From: Ophiodon elongatus
Lineage: Eukaryota > Chordata > Actinopteri > Perciformes > Hexagrammidae
Assembly: GCA_016806645.1 (NCBI GenBank)
Contig: JACSYO010002133.1
Location: 321,501-385,500, forward strand
Direction: 5' to 3'
Length of the DNA stretch: 64,000 nt
In this document: one piece after another, positions 48,769 to 62,084 of the stretch
How the letters are laid out: the number at the start of each line of letters is the position of its first letter
Position numbering within the stretch: position 1 is the first letter of the stretch
Made by a program: the position numbers and the translations under genes
The notes under the pieces: model-generated
What the model saw: only the letters and a program-made list of their open reading frames with translations
Database searches by the model: none
What the model was told of the DNA's origin: nothing

Positions 48769-51700
48769 ATGTGCATTCAATTAAAGTATATCAAATTTGC
48801 TCCATGTCTCCTTACAACTGTGTGTGTTCATGTTTTTGTACTCCATCAAAGTCTTTCTTTCTGGTTGTGTTTTTGCTCAAAAAACAATGCATAAAAGAGA
48901 AAAATACGATGACATTTGTGCCAGTTAGAGCAGTTCATAGAAGCATTTTTGGGGGGCTGACATGGCTTATGGTTATGATCAAACAGATAAAATAGGAGAA
49001 GATATTTGCAAGACTCTGTGGTGTATTTCAGTTATGGGTGCTGCCGTTTCATTAGAACATCCATCCATATTCACCCTTCCCTTTTCCCTTGGACTTCCTG
49101 TGTTACTGCTTGTCGGCGTTTGTAACTGAATGGAAACTTTTGTTATTTCAGTAAGCGACTATTGCCATTTTTCTGAAGGTGATGGCCATTATTGGCATGA
49201 CTGTAGGAAGATGCTTGACAGGAAAGCAGAAAGATACATTTTAAGGTTTTAACTAAAAGGCCAGGGCTGTCTATGCATGTTACAAATTCTGTTATGAAAC
49301 CAAAGCAACATCATCATATTCCTACATTTCCTTCATGGAAACATTAATGTTTTGACACAATTCAAAATTGATTGGGCGACTGTTTTTTCACCTGCTGGTG
49401 CAGTCACGGTTCCTTTTTTTCCAATTAAAGGGTTATTCCAAGAATTTGGTGGCGCAAAGCTGGGGGACTCAACAGAGTACTAAACTGACCTGTATATGCG
49501 TGTAACATGGGAGTGCCCTTTTAAGATAATAATACAGTAACTCTAAGATTTATTCATACTTACTCGGCAGCTCAGGTGTCTCATGCTCTTTTCTCAGTTC
49601 CTACAGTGCATTCCTCCCTTCCCCCTTCATCCCATCCAAGGAGGGGAGGGCAGATGTATAGCCAACAGGACGCAGCCACAGCTTTGCCTCCAGCACTGAC
49701 CCCCTCCGATGACAACCATATGCTCCTATATGAAATATGTATAGCTGTGGAAAGAACCCGACATGTGAAAGTCAATATCCACCAACATCCGAAAGGAGTG
49801 ACTGGCGAAGACGCCCATAGGGTTTAATGTAAAGCTGACGTCGACATCTTCACATACTTAGACATATTATAATGGTGATCTTGTATGTATGATTAAAACA
49901 AGGCTTTTTTCCCTTATTTGTATTACTTTATTTTTTGCTCTACAATAATATAATTATAGCCGTTAGTTTATTATTTACCGAGTCTGTTATTTATTTAGTT
50001 GGGGGTGGTTTTCTGCATCTTTTTTCTTTCCTTTCTTAAAGAGTTGATTAAATTCCCCCAAGTTCAAGGGAAGACAAACGTTTATTTGAGAGGGAACCAA
50101 ATGATGGAAAAAAGCATAAGTCATGACATGTAGACAAGGAAGTCCAGCAATAAAAGTGGAGGTTGCCATCTACAAAGATTTCCTTAGTAGCGTAGATGTG
50201 AAGTGCTCAGTTTGATCGATGGCTGGAGCTGCAGTATCGAAGGTCCCGTCCAGTACTACAGCATGTTAGCGCGAGCCACCTAGCTGCTACGTTAGCACCG
50301 CGGTAGCCGTTTGGCTAGAAAGTCAAAACAACTAACCATAATGTCTCTATAAATACATTTAAGATCAAATTGACACATGTTCTGTAGTGATTTGTGATTC
50401 ATGTTTCATAAACGTTATCTGTGTGTGGATATGAACACACACAACGGTTCGAAAACACTGGACGACCTTACCACTGGTGGAAAGGTTGCTAAGCTAGCTA
50501 GCGACACGGTCAGTGACTGTATGAACCATAGACTGTATATATAGACCTTTGTGACGTTCCTATGAAGATTGTATATAACGATCTTTGGGTGCTTTAGTGC
50601 ACCGCGACTTTTGGGAACCTGTCATGTCGTTCATCTTTATAAACAGTCTAAGGTTTGTACCCACAAATGGCAGCATCAAGAGGTAGACCGACAGATTTCG
50701 CTTCATTCCTCCGACCATTATGTGCATTATGTCTCAGACGCCGATCAGGGGATTAAATAATTTAAAAAATAATATCATATCCCTTAACTTTTCATCTAGC
50801 GCAATCAACAGGAAAAGTTTTCATTTGTCCTTTGTTGATTAAGTCAGATGATGTACCGACGATGAAATAATGATTTGGTCAGCTGGAACTTTGGTGCAGT
50901 TTTGTTGTTTGCCAACTTAAAAGGTGACAGACAAGAACTGATTTACCCGTTTTCATGTTGTTCACGTGTTCCACTGTGGACAGATAGAAAGGGTTAGAAA
51001 CTCTCGACTCTCACAATGACTACATGGTTTGTGATGTAATGCTGCTGGGATGCACCTTTAGGTTCTCAGGTTACGATAATTTTCAGATCCGGTATCAGCT
51101 CATTAACTCAAGGGCCAAACAGGCACATCAGTGGTGGAATCATCAAATAGAAGGTCACTCGATGACATCACTCTACCACCCCTCTGAGGGTATGGATCCA
51201 TAAAGCACCTACTCACAATAACATGAAATCACAGCCAGGAGAATGGTTACAGTCACATACAGTGACGAGAAACTTTAAATGTCAAGTGAGTCACACCTTC
51301 TACAAGCCCTTTGTTGTTTCCATGTTATTATTTCTTTCCTGGAGCACATTGGAGCAACAACGGATAACTGGCAAGATATCATTTATGTGATGAATTATAA
51401 ATTAGATCAGCAGATTTCCTGAACTCGTCGGTGGTGTGATGTTTTTAAAATATTTTATTAGAATTTCCCGTACATTTCTGGTGATTTCTGCATCGTCTTA
51501 GCTTTCTGTGTTAATAATAAAGGTGTTAAAGGACATGTTGTTAAAAAAAAAAAAAAAATGGAAATTAGAACGTTACCTATTATTAAAACCCATGTAAACA
51601 TTCGAGAAAAAAGAACAAAACAAAGAGACAGAACAGCAAGAAGAAGAGAATGTTCAAGAACAAAATAATGACAATTAAGGTAAACATGTAACTAATTGTC

Positions 51701-52724
51701 TCACGTGTGGCATTTCATGTCCTTGAAGGACTTCTCAGGAAGAAAAAAAAAGCACACTGACGTCAGTAGGAGGTGCATGTAGACAGGTGTGAAATCAGTG
51801 GCAAGTAAGAATAGCAGAACACATGAAAACAGAAAACTGTAGGGGGAGAGCATCTACGTTCCAGGAAGAGCTGTGACAAACACCGCCTGAGAAGTGTAAG
51901 CGATAACAAAAATGCGCCAAGATGGAGAAAAACACAATTGGAAGATTCTGGCAGATATAAGTTGAAAAAGCCAGCGAAGGGCCTTGAAATATTTCCATCA
52001 GGCAATCAATAAAAACCTTTTTTCTGTTGTACGAAAGCCTGTAATTCCCCAGAGAGTTGTTCAGAAACTCAAAAACGTAATTCTTTACTCTAGAGACGGA
52101 CAGGAATTACTCTGAAAATACACCCTCTCCTTGTAGAAGACACATGTCTATTTGTGAAGTGGAGTACTGAAGGTCATCTTTCTGCCACATATTAAAGCAG
52201 CGCTACAATGAGTTTGACCTTTCGACACATCAACCTCCGCCCAAATACCAAAACACTTATGTTAACCATGGTGACACCTGGACCCCCGCTGCCTTTCATT
52301 TACCTTAATAAAATGCATTAGAAGTTGCACATGCAATCGCACTAACCTCACACATCAGTGCACATACTGCATACACAAACGCACATGTAGACAACACACG
52401 CATACAAATAAGCCGAACTATATATGCCCCCTGAAGTGAGCCTTTAAAGCTCACTATAGCTAGAGAAAATGTTGCATTATTCTGGTACAGTACAAATCAC
52501 ATGATCGAATATTATTGAATATAACGACATCGGCACAGTGAGAAAATTAGCTTTCCAAGAATTGGAAACTTGATATATTTACCTTCGTTCATTCATTTTT
52601 GGAACTCTATGTTAATTGTGTGGTACTGCATTTGTGAGTGTCAAGCAAGTGAACGATGTTATCATGACGCCACCCATTGGTTTGTGGACTACGGTTTTGA
52701 AACCTGGAGTTCACTATGTTGTCT

Positions 52725-52790
52725 GTCGCCATCTTGGTTTTTGGCTGTCGCCATCTTGGTTTTTGGCCGTCGCCATCTTGGTTTTTGGCC
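52725..52790 (+). repeat. 22-bp minisatellite, three units
   Basis: Three nearly identical 22-bp units begin GTCGCCATCTTGG and end TTTTTGGC(T/C). They differ only at the last base. A fourth, broken unit (ATCACCACC) follows. The surrounding GTTTTGAAACC and AGAAGTGACACGAGACGG blocks suggest the array sits inside a dispersed fish repeat. Confidence 0.85.
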
Positions 52791-52849
52791 ATCACCACCA
52801 GAAGTGACACGAGACGGTGGAGCCAAGTACAACCCAATGTTGACTTAAG

Positions 52850-55800
52850 GCATAAATAGGCTACAAAAATGTTACAATTAACTTTCGTGAGCTGAAAACA
52901 CACTGTAAGGGTAAAAGTTTGGGCGTGGTCCGAGCAAGTGTGCAGGAATCAGAGGGGTAGGAAGTGAGAAAGGGGCCATTGCCTTCTAAATGACTAATAG
53001 AATGGCAAATTCTGAAAAAAATCTGTCTGATTATAAAACATGGGAGATCCCTTGTATGTTCCTTTACAGCTGCTCTGATCAATATGTTTGTATTAACAAT
53101 GGATGAAATGCATAATGTGAAAGGGGCCGCTTGTAGTGATGAACCCTGAGAGAATGCCATCTGTCGTATCACATCTGCGGGATGAACAGATAAGCAACTT
53201 TTTGCTCACGTGCTAACGTCATATCAACTTTACTTATGTAAATGTTTTGTTTACAGCTTTTTCCATAAAAAGTTAGTCACTCCATCTGAATTTAGAGCAC
53301 ACTCTACCTGCTAGTTCTTCCTCTATTTATTCATGCAAGACTGCAGGGGAGATGACCCAGCAACCAGGGTTCACAACGCCTTCTTGAATTGTCAATATGT
53401 TGGATCACGAGTTGATAATAGAAAACAGCTAAAAGGGCATTTAACTGCAGTATAAAACGGTAGGACTTTACTTAACTAGTGCAGTGCCCATTGAAAAATG
53501 CCTGTTCAGAACGGGCTGAATGCTCGGTCTGTGATGTTGCTGCTTGTAGCTTTCTTAAAAGAAATGCTCATACAAACAACTTTACACTTGACACTGCGCT
53601 TCCGGTGCAATACACCTGCCATGACATAGTTGCGTCACATAACCAAGGTGCAGCTCCTCACGGTCAGAAACAACAGTGAATCTCACAGGAAAAAACACCA
53701 GGAGCAGACTTAACCGTTAGACAAGGTGTGTAACCTGGGGCCCTAACTAAAAGGCCCCCCAAACAGCTTTGGAAAACATTGTAGTACTACGTGTACCTGA
53801 TGGAGAAACGGTATGTTGCAAATTCCGATTTGACTAACAAAATATAATTACTAAAATATGAAGCATTATTATTCAGCATCATATTAGAATTGAAAGCTCC
53901 ACTTGAACAGACGTTAAGTCAATTCAAGTACTGATCACGGCTCTCTTTCACTCTTCACTTGAAGTCAACATTTGAATGCAGGACTAGTGCTGTATTTTTA
54001 GTTTTACTATTAATAGTTGATAGTAGAATAGTTTTACTGCACAGAGTGCTGGTGCCAAATTTGTTTTTTAAAAGCACTCCCCGAGGTCCCCAGAAATACA
54101 CCCGCCAAGTGTAAAGTAGATCCGGTGAGCGGTTCTCGCGGTATGCAAAGGACAGAGAGACAGACAGACAGAGATTCCATGCTTTATAAGTAGATTCACA
54201 CCAAAAACACAGAAGCTCACAGCTAAGAAAAACAACCTTCCTCCATTATTAAAGCTGATTTTCCCCCATCTTCCCCCGAACCCGAGTGAAGCGCCTGTTG
54301 TTGTGACAGGATGTGATATTTGGAGCGATCATCGGTGATTGTCTGCTGACTCACCACAACAGGAGCTCGCAGAGGGGCCCATGAGTCATCGGCAGAAAAA
54401 GGTCAGCTCAACTGGACATTTAGTTTCAAGATGGCATTCAACGGAGGAGAAGGGAAGAGAAGTCAATTTCGCACTGCAGGATCTTCAATTTAAAACCTCG
54501 TCTGGCCCTCTATAAAAATGCCTCAGAGCTCCGGCGTGATGATTCACTCTAATGATGAAATGACTGTGCGGCTTTAAAAGAGATATAAAGCTACATGCTG
54601 GGAATGATGGATGATAAGCAGCATTCGGAATCGTTAATTCTGCTCTAATTAATATTGATTAGATTAGCTGGCAATAATCCATGCTTATCTGCTGAGGATA
54701 ATGTGTGTTGGAGTGCGCATAAACAACTCCAGGGCCAAATTAAAATAGCAATATTTTAATAATGAATACAGGAGACTAACAGAACAGAGTCATTCAACTT
54801 CCGGTCGAGCCGAATTGGAACTTTAAAAAGCACAATTGCTTGCTTTTATGATGTACCCCGCGGCAATTAGGTTAGTTATCTGCATTGCTCATTTGTTTTA
54901 TGGCGTTGTTTGTATTGTGGATGCTTATTTTATTATGCTGCTTAGTTCAGTTAAGTGGACGTCCAACGGCTCACAACAAGCACCACTTCACTCCGTATGG
55001 GAAAACCCTTTTCTTTCTCTCTCGCTCTTATTTTTTTTTTTGTGAAAAAATAAATCCCCCCCGGCCACTCAAAGCTGCTTTGCCTCCCCATGGTCTGTCT
55101 GTCATGTTTATCTGCAGCAGCACATCTCTTTGGTTTTTATAGTCTTTGTTTCTCCTCAGGATTCTGTTTATGCCTGACTGAGCCCCGCACTTTTAAGATG
55201 ATGAAGGGGAGCTGCAAAGTGTTCGTGAAGGAGATCTTTTATTTGGATGATGTATTTATGGTTATTGTTTCCATTTGTTATCAGCTCACAGCAGCCGGAC
55301 AGAGAAATGTGAGGAGAGTGACAAGTTAACGCGAGTCCAACTGATCTCTTTTCCCCACGCAGCAACAAGCCCGAGTGATTGACAGCAAGCATCTGTTGTA
55401 TGTTCAATGTGAAATAGATAAATAAAAAAAAACCTCTGTGAAACCAGAAGTAAGAAAAGGATCATTCAAAACCACACTGACATTTGTGCGCAAATAACAA
55501 AAAATCCAGTTTGACAACATTTGGTTTACTTTAAGTATTTTGTTTAAAATAATCTACCATTGTTTGTTCCATATTTCTGTTTTTTAACTAACCTATATCC
55601 ACATATGCAAAGCTGTGAAGGTGCAAACCCAAAAGAAGATGATGCAAGATGGATGTCAGGATTATGGAACCCCTGATCAAAAATCCACATCAAAATGTTG
55701 ATCTCCAAATGAGCACCATCGCTCATCATAAGTGCCTGAAAACAACATGTGGTCTGCAGCACGACCAAGCAAATTCACAATGCTCTGACTTCAAAACGTC

Positions 55801-56280
55801 TTCCAACTACAAAGTAGACAAAGCTGGAATTACCAAATGAGAGAGGTAAAAGTCGCATATCCAACGGTTCCTCTGAAACAAAGACTCAAAGGCCAACCAA
55901 GTCGCCCCAAGACGGCGCACATACACAAAGAGGAAACCATGCTACATCCAAGCTCACACAAACTAAACCAAACAAAGCATTCAAGCTGACAAGTTGCAGA
56001 CACAACATTTAAGGTAACAACTTCCTCACAAACCAATATTCTATTTCCTCTCCTCCCAAACTCTACTGTGAACCTGAGCATCTTAAGACAAAGCTAGTTA
56101 ACACATTACACCAGGCAATTATTTTACAATCCCAGCCACTGTGCTGTTTAAAGTTACAAACCTGCAAAGACAAATACATGTGCAATGGTGAGATACTAAA
56201 GATCACCGCCTGGCTCAAAACCCCCCAGATTCCACCAGAACCCAAATGCTTTATATTAAAGCATGTGTGTATTCTTACTA
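52850..56280. other. Gene-free stretch
   Basis: Contains the regulatory-looking block at 54500-54960. A frame at 55090-55329 includes MMKGSCKVFVKEIFYLDD but has no splice borders or known domain. About 54040-54180 ends in a GACAGAGAGACAGACAGACA patch typical of fish repeat tails. Confidence 0.65.
54500..54960. promoter_or_regulatory. Candidate conserved regulatory block (strongest looking)
   Basis: The block has TAATGATGAAATGAC, TCTAATTAATATTGATTAG, GGCAATAATCC, TTTTAATAATGAATAC and GGCAATTAGG within 450 bp, with no repeats and no microsatellite. Homeodomain-type cores are more concentrated here than anywhere else in the window. Confidence 0.3.
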
Positions 56281-56289
56281 AGCTGAACA

Positions 56290-56680
56290 AAAAAGAGAGG
56301 TTAGCTAGTTACTGTGTTTATTTATTCACAGCAGCAACCTCTAAGAATTGCGGGAGCTAACCGGCTAAATTTGCGTGCAGTTGTTGAGCTTGCTTGCTCA
56401 AGAGAGTCAGGGGCACAAGATTGGTTTGAAGCTGAAGTTGAGATGTTGCAATCAAGCGTCATGTTTTTGTTGTCTGTTTCCTACACGTCTCTGAGATCTC
56501 AGATTTACCCTCCAATCGGCTGACGTGATGTTGAGTTTATGCGTCATAATAATGGTCGGCATACATAAAGCTGGTTACTGTGTCTCTACATTTTGTAGCA
56601 GTTGTTTAGCTTGTTTTCTCAAGAGAGGTAGGGAACACGTGATTGGCTGAAAGTCGAGGGGGCGATGACTGGTGAAGAGT
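56290..56680. repeat. Imperfect direct duplication (GCAGTTGTTGAGCTTG unit)
   Basis: GCAGTTGTTGAGCTTG...CTCAAGAGAGTCAGGGGCAC near 56377-56417 returns as GCAGTTGTTTAGCTTG...CTCAAGAGAGGTAGGGAACAC near 56597-56637. Each copy is followed by a GATTGGxTxGAAG string. Both are preceded by a GTTACTGTGT string, so the unit is about 220-260 bp repeated head to tail. Confidence 0.6.
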
Positions 56681-56869
56681 AAAAAAATTAATATAATAGA
56701 ATTACATAAAAAATGAAAATATGAAATAATGTTTCATAAAAATTAGATCATCTTTAATAGTTCATTAAATAATTTCACAGTTTATTGGTTCATATATTTA
56801 AATATTACTCATATGATTTGATCATCTTTTTTTATTTATTTAATCTTGAACATGTTCTCATCAGTGTCG

Positions 56870-57180
56870 GCAATTTAAGCCTCAGAGAACACGTCTTACT
56901 TTAAGAACATTTGATTCAGCATTTATGAATTCTGAACACGAGCTGCATACTCAAGGCAGAGAATCTCTCGCAGTTGAATTATGAATTTTTTATAAGCGAT
57001 GGCCAGTCATATCTTTACAAAATAAAGCTTCTCCTGTCCTCTCTGAGCTGACCTGAGCTGTGCCGGAGTGAGAGGAATTTAATCAAATGATTCTTGGTAA
57101 ATGAAACCCCTCATTAGGCTCGGAGAAATGCGGAGGAGCAGTCAGCTGCTACCCTGAAGTGCTGTTATAATTAAATTCAC
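56870..57180. promoter_or_regulatory. Candidate conserved regulatory block
   Basis: Unique sequence with CATTTATGAATTCTG, GAATTATGAATTTT, TTTAATCAAATGATTC and TATAATTAAATTC. No coding frame is visible. Confidence 0.25.
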
Positions 57181-57189
57181 CTTTACTCC

Positions 57190-59300
57190 TTTTACCATCA
57201 GTTGTTGACATGGTGTCCACGTTCTCCACAGCCTTCCCTCAAGACACATCCACTAATAGTCACATCTCGGCAGCTGTGTGTAGTATTACTGGAAAGAGAT
57301 AACCAATCAGATTTGCCTATCGAATGATGTAACGCGAGCCATGATATCCACTGATGTTCAAGACATGAGAGCAACTCCACTTCAATGACAGAAGCATGTT
57401 TATAAAAAAAAAACTATATAAAATAACTATTTTGCTGCTGTCCATGTGTTTATGAATTGACAGACATGTAGAAATGATATACCTGTAAACATAAAACTCT
57501 GGTATCATGGAAAGATCTGACTTTGTGTGCTGTTTTTATGGCTTTCGTGTTCATTCTTCCTCTTGAGGACATTGCATAATGAGTTATTGTGGTCCTGTTG
57601 TGTGTGTGGGCTTTCAGCTGATTAAACTAGCTAACACCGCAATATGTCATATCAACACAGAAGCACAATGACACAGAGACAGATGTGTGTAACTAAACAC
57701 GTGAGGATATGAATTACAGTTTGTCCAATGGCGATGCTCTATGTCAGTGTAAGAAGAAGCATTTGTCTTTTGTGTACAAAGGGGAAATTTAGTGGTGGGA
57801 CCTTCATTTCAAATATTTGATTCTGAAGGTCTAAAAACCTTAAATGGTTCTACAGCAACCCAGTCGGCAGAATGAAATGTTGGCATTGCAGCTTTATGCA
57901 AACCACAAATAAGTTTGTTTCAGCATTTCTGCATCGTGTATAACAACGTACCGCTCGTGGGCCTATATGGCATTTCGAAACTGTGTTCTTGTTGAGGTTT
58001 AGGCAACAAAACTACTTGGTTGGGTTTAATAAAAGCTTTGGGTTCAAATAAATACATCACTTTTGGTTTCACATGGGACACAATCACTGGTCTCCTGGGT
58101 GAAAGTCCAGTGTTTGAAAACCTCCTCCTACAAAGACTTCAATTAAAGATATTTGTAACTTGTCAAATACAAACGTGCTCCGGGAGAAAAAAAATTTAAA
58201 TTCCCTCCAAACTTAATCAACGATGCAGTTTTGTTGTATGGGAATGTACTTTTCAGAACACCGGACTGTCTACAGAAGAAAACAGTTACATGCCTAGTTT
58301 TCTATAGAAATGCTTGCATAGGTTCCGTCGAACAGAAACCGTACATTTGAACTGTAACAGCAATTTTGTGCAAACATCTTTTGATTAACCCTTTAAAGGT
58401 TTCCTCTGAAGGAACAACACAGCTCACCATATCTCATTATACACAAGAAAACTTTTTTTTGTTCTTGACTATACATGAAGAAACGGTTGTGAATATGCTG
58501 ATAAAAAAAAAAGAATAGGCAGTCTACTGTATCTAAGCTTTCAGAAAAACACCCAAGTGTCCTGAAAAAACCCTCCCTCAGTAACAAACAGCGAGGCAGA
58601 GCTTTAGCGGATGGCTGCGACCACAAATGAACGCCCCAAACAAGAGAAATGAAGAACACGACAATTCTGCCGCCGATGGATTATGCTATAGTGTCCAAAG
58701 TCAGGCAAAGGTTTCCATGGACTTTAATCCCGGTCTCATTTGGAATCTATTCATAAGAAGATACTTTTTATTTTTTCCAAGCTTCTCCTAAAACAGAGCT
58801 GCTCTTGATGGTATTTTGAAGAGCGTAAGACTTAAATCTCATCAAGACTCGTGGGGAAGATTAACAGTGACACTTCGGGGGTTGACGGCTGATCCCTGAA
58901 TAGCCTGCGGTGCAGATGCCTGAGCATCTGCAATCTGTGTCATCAGGGCAAACGCAATCAAAAGTCTGACCTGAGTTCACCTCAGCATCTGATGCAAAAG
59001 ACGAAAACACGACACATTTAGCCTTCTAACGCCCTCAGTCTGACAAAACCTTGGATTTACTTCACCTAATTTGGTTATAATGGATTTTAAAAGGGAGGAA
59101 TAAAACATGTATTTAAATCACTTCCACGTGTTAAGAGGGATTTTTTTTTCAGTGACTTCCATGGTGTCATCAGCTTGATTGCTGATACTCTGGTGAACCC
59201 ACAATCAGAAGGTCTCTCTGTGGTGAGAGAAAAGCTCTGGCTCACTCTCCATCACACACGAAGGATTAAAATCCCTGATCTGGTTTGCAGATCGGCAATA
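57190..59300. other. Gene-free stretch
   Basis: Unique AT-rich sequence. No feature seen beyond short poly-A runs. Confidence 0.7.
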
Positions 59301-59309
59301 GGATAAGCA

Positions 59310-59445
59310 TGTTATTGTTTTGTTTTTTATTTCCCCACATGTCAAGCGTCTCTGAGATCTCACATTTTCCCCTCCATCTCACATTTTCCCCTCTAGCCGG
59401 CTGCCGTGATGGAGAGTTCACACGTCATATTAACAAGGTCGGCAA
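59310..59445 (+). repeat. Second copy of the segment at 56461-56562
   Basis: TCTCTGAGATCTCACATTTT ... GGCTGCCGTGATGGAGAGTT ... GTCATATTAACAAGGTCGGCA parallels TCTCTGAGATCTCAGATTTA ... GGCTGACGTGATGTTGAGTT ... GTCATAATAATGGTCGGCA at 56461-56562. This copy also carries an internal 19-bp tandem doubling of TCTCACATTTTCCCCTC (59357-59395). It is a dispersed repeat or segmental fragment of unknown class. Confidence 0.6.
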
Positions 59446-60665
59446 ACAAAAACAAACGCACCAACAGCAGGCGAGGAGCGGCAGCGGTTAGCGGATGAAA
59501 ACAAAGAACTTTCATCACGCAGATGACTCCGACACACAGGGAGGAAGGGGTTTTGTTCCACTTTCCCACTCTCGACCCTTCTCAACACACACCACTCACA
59601 GCCTGGGGAGGCATAGCTCAGAGCAGGATTCTAAATGTGTCATGCTTAGTGAGGGAAAGACTCATTTCAATCTTCTTATAGAGGCTAACCTGTAGCTTTT
59701 TCCACATTTAAAAACTGCTTCAAAGAAATAAAATAAACCACAAAAATGGTAGAAAAAAAAGGAAAGCTAACAGCCCAAAATAGGGCTCTGCTGCTGCCGC
59801 TTGGAAGAAAGACTGACATCCATTTGCAACATGGAGACAAGTGATTTGTCTTGTAATTGAATTCCTGTCAGATTTGCTTGATGAGCTGGCTGTCAGCTTG
59901 TCATCTGCACATCTTGCAAAACTTTCATTATGCCAGTTAGTGTGCCCACACAATTGTGCCCACATGGTGATAGACACAGTTATGCACACATGCATATGCA
60001 CACCCACAAACCATTCAAAATCTGGCCTTTTCCTTTCAGCTATACAGTTCCAGCCCAACCCATCTGTCTTCTGCTACGGTGGTCTTTATTCGAAGCAGTG
60101 TTTGACGTCTGCTAGTTATAGTGTCACTCTAGGGCCGTGGACGGAAGCAGCCCTGGTTGGCTTCTCTTTTTATTTGATGCCTTCACAATTTGCAAACTCC
60201 ACACCATCAAGACGTTTAGGCGACCACTCGCCTTATAAAAAGGCAAAAGAAAGGCTCTTCAGATGCGTTGGGGGGGGGGGGGGCAATCTCCCAGTTGTAC
60301 CTGTACCAAAGCTAGAACGGACTGAGGACAGTTTTTTTTATCTGCAGGCACTGGCACTTTGGTGAACCAAGCAGGAAACACAGGGGGGGGGGATAAATAA
60401 ATAATGAAAACACAAATTGATATTTCAGAAATGGCGGGAATTGTTTCGTTGAAGTGCGTGATATTATTTTGTTAAAAAAAATGGTGTTCAGTTGTGTTTT
60501 GTCTCTCTTCCAAAAGCCTGCTCTCACCCATGTCAGGGGTATCGGCACGAGAATTGATAGCATGTATAAATCAACAATCTTGTACGCCACTTCAGGTGTC
60601 AGGAAAAAAAAAAGAAACTTAATGAGAGCTCTTTTGTTCCGACAAACAACAGCTCCAAACGTGAT

Positions 60666-60668
<3 letters not shown>

Positions 60669-60702
<34 letters not shown>
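60669..60702. repeat. (CA)n microsatellite
   Basis: Pure CA run of about 17 units. Confidence 0.95.
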
Positions 60703-60705
<3 letters not shown>

Positions 60706-60858
60706 GTTAGCAAGCCGAGCATGGATAGCAAGCAGAGAGAATAATGAGAAGCCTGATGCAGCATTGCAGTCTCTCTGGCCATAGACTGATGGGCCAGGGA
60801 ACTCATTGCATTAGGGAGAGAGGGATGGAGGAGGAGAGCACTACACAGTGAAATAGTC

Positions 60859-60859
60859 A

Positions 60860-60949
<90 letters not shown>

Positions 60950-60953
60950 ACAC
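60859..60953. repeat. (CA)n microsatellite
   Basis: Ninety-five bases of CA with two TACA interruptions. It lies only 160 bp from the CA array at 60669. Confidence 0.97.
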
Positions 60954-62084
60954 CAGTAGAAGTGCATCCCACAAACACAAACTACCTGCCAGCATCAATT
61001 CCAGCTTCTGTGTGTCACATTTATGTGAAAGGTTAAACAGAAACAAATGGTTGATTTGGCCCGGCGCTGAAGCTTGGCGGGGGACAGACTATTACGCCAG
61101 GGGGAGCGCAGGACAGAGGTGACCACAGTGAAAAAAGGGGGCGGCGCTGTGTGGGCTTTAGTGCTGGTTTAAGAGCCACGTTAAGCAAAAAAAAGCATAG
61201 TTGTGGTTTAGATGCAGACAGATGGAGTTAAAAAAAAAAGAAGGTTTGTTTCGACATAAAGTCTGACATCTTGTCTCTCGGAGTTTGGGAAGCACTTCCG
61301 TTAACCTCGACTGCTGCTGACAACTTCGATTTAGTGACTTTTCACGGCACTAACAATTTCTCTAAAATAAGAAATAATGTGCATGAGCATGAGCTGAAAA
61401 ACTGGTAAATTAGATGCGTATGTGTGTACTGTTTTTAAATGAATGGGAGCTCCCTGGTTGTCTGAATTCTGATAGTTTCAACTATGCATCTCTTTTCATT
61501 AAAAGCAATTGTGGCTAAAGCAAATAGATCCATCTATGACAAATGTCTATTGGATTAAATTGGAAATGTTGAATAATTTACAACTGGAAGGCTCTTGTCA
61601 GTTAGATATAACTTAGAAGACTCCTACCACTCTCATTTCTGTCCAGGTAAGATGAGGCTTTAGCCAGGAGAGACCATTAGCTTAGCCTAGCATAAACACT
61701 GGATGCAAGCAAACGCATTGGTCTTTATGTGGCTCAAATAAACAAGATAAAATGTGTTAATTAGTGAGCTTTAGAGGTGTTGTTCTGCAGATTTGGTTAC
61801 TTTCAGACAGAGGCATCTTTTCCCCAGCTTCCAGTTATTTTGCTCAACTAAGCTATCCGTTCCTGTCTCCAGCTTCACACTCAGCGTGTGGCCTATGGAA
61901 ATGAGAGTGTTATTTATCTGCTCTTCTCGCTCGTCAAGACAACAAGTAGATTTCCCAAAATGTCAAACTAATCTATTAAACAAACACAAGGAAATAAATA
62001 CATGCATTTGGAAAGTCATCATAATGAATGAACGGCATTTTTGTCCAGCATTCCGGGGGCTTTTTCTTCACCAACTTTGACATA

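Larger units (their letters stand above)
42850..52600. other. Gene-free stretch (about 10 kb)
   Basis: Contains four microsatellites and two candidate regulatory blocks. Patches near 46930-47150 and 50200-50570 (with GCTAAGCTAGCTAGCG) look like dispersed repeats of unknown class. No coding exon is supported. Confidence 0.7.
59450..62080. other. Gene-free stretch
   Basis: Holds two CA arrays and a 14-base G run near 60270. The long minus-strand frame 60312-61046 is created by the CA arrays and is not a gene. Confidence 0.75.

Noticed and set aside
52607..52903. Minus-strand frame with KNQDGDGQKPRW-type repeats
   Set aside because: The apparent peptide repeat is a translation of the 22-bp minisatellite.
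59841..60365. Plus-strand frame of about 174 residues
   Set aside because: It includes a poly-Gly run from a G homopolymer and has no recognisable motif or splice sites; frames of this size are expected by chance in 64 kb.
60312..61046. Longest frame in the window (minus strand, about 244 residues)
   Set aside because: Its length comes from two CA arrays read as Cys-Val repeats. The rest has no domain or splice context.
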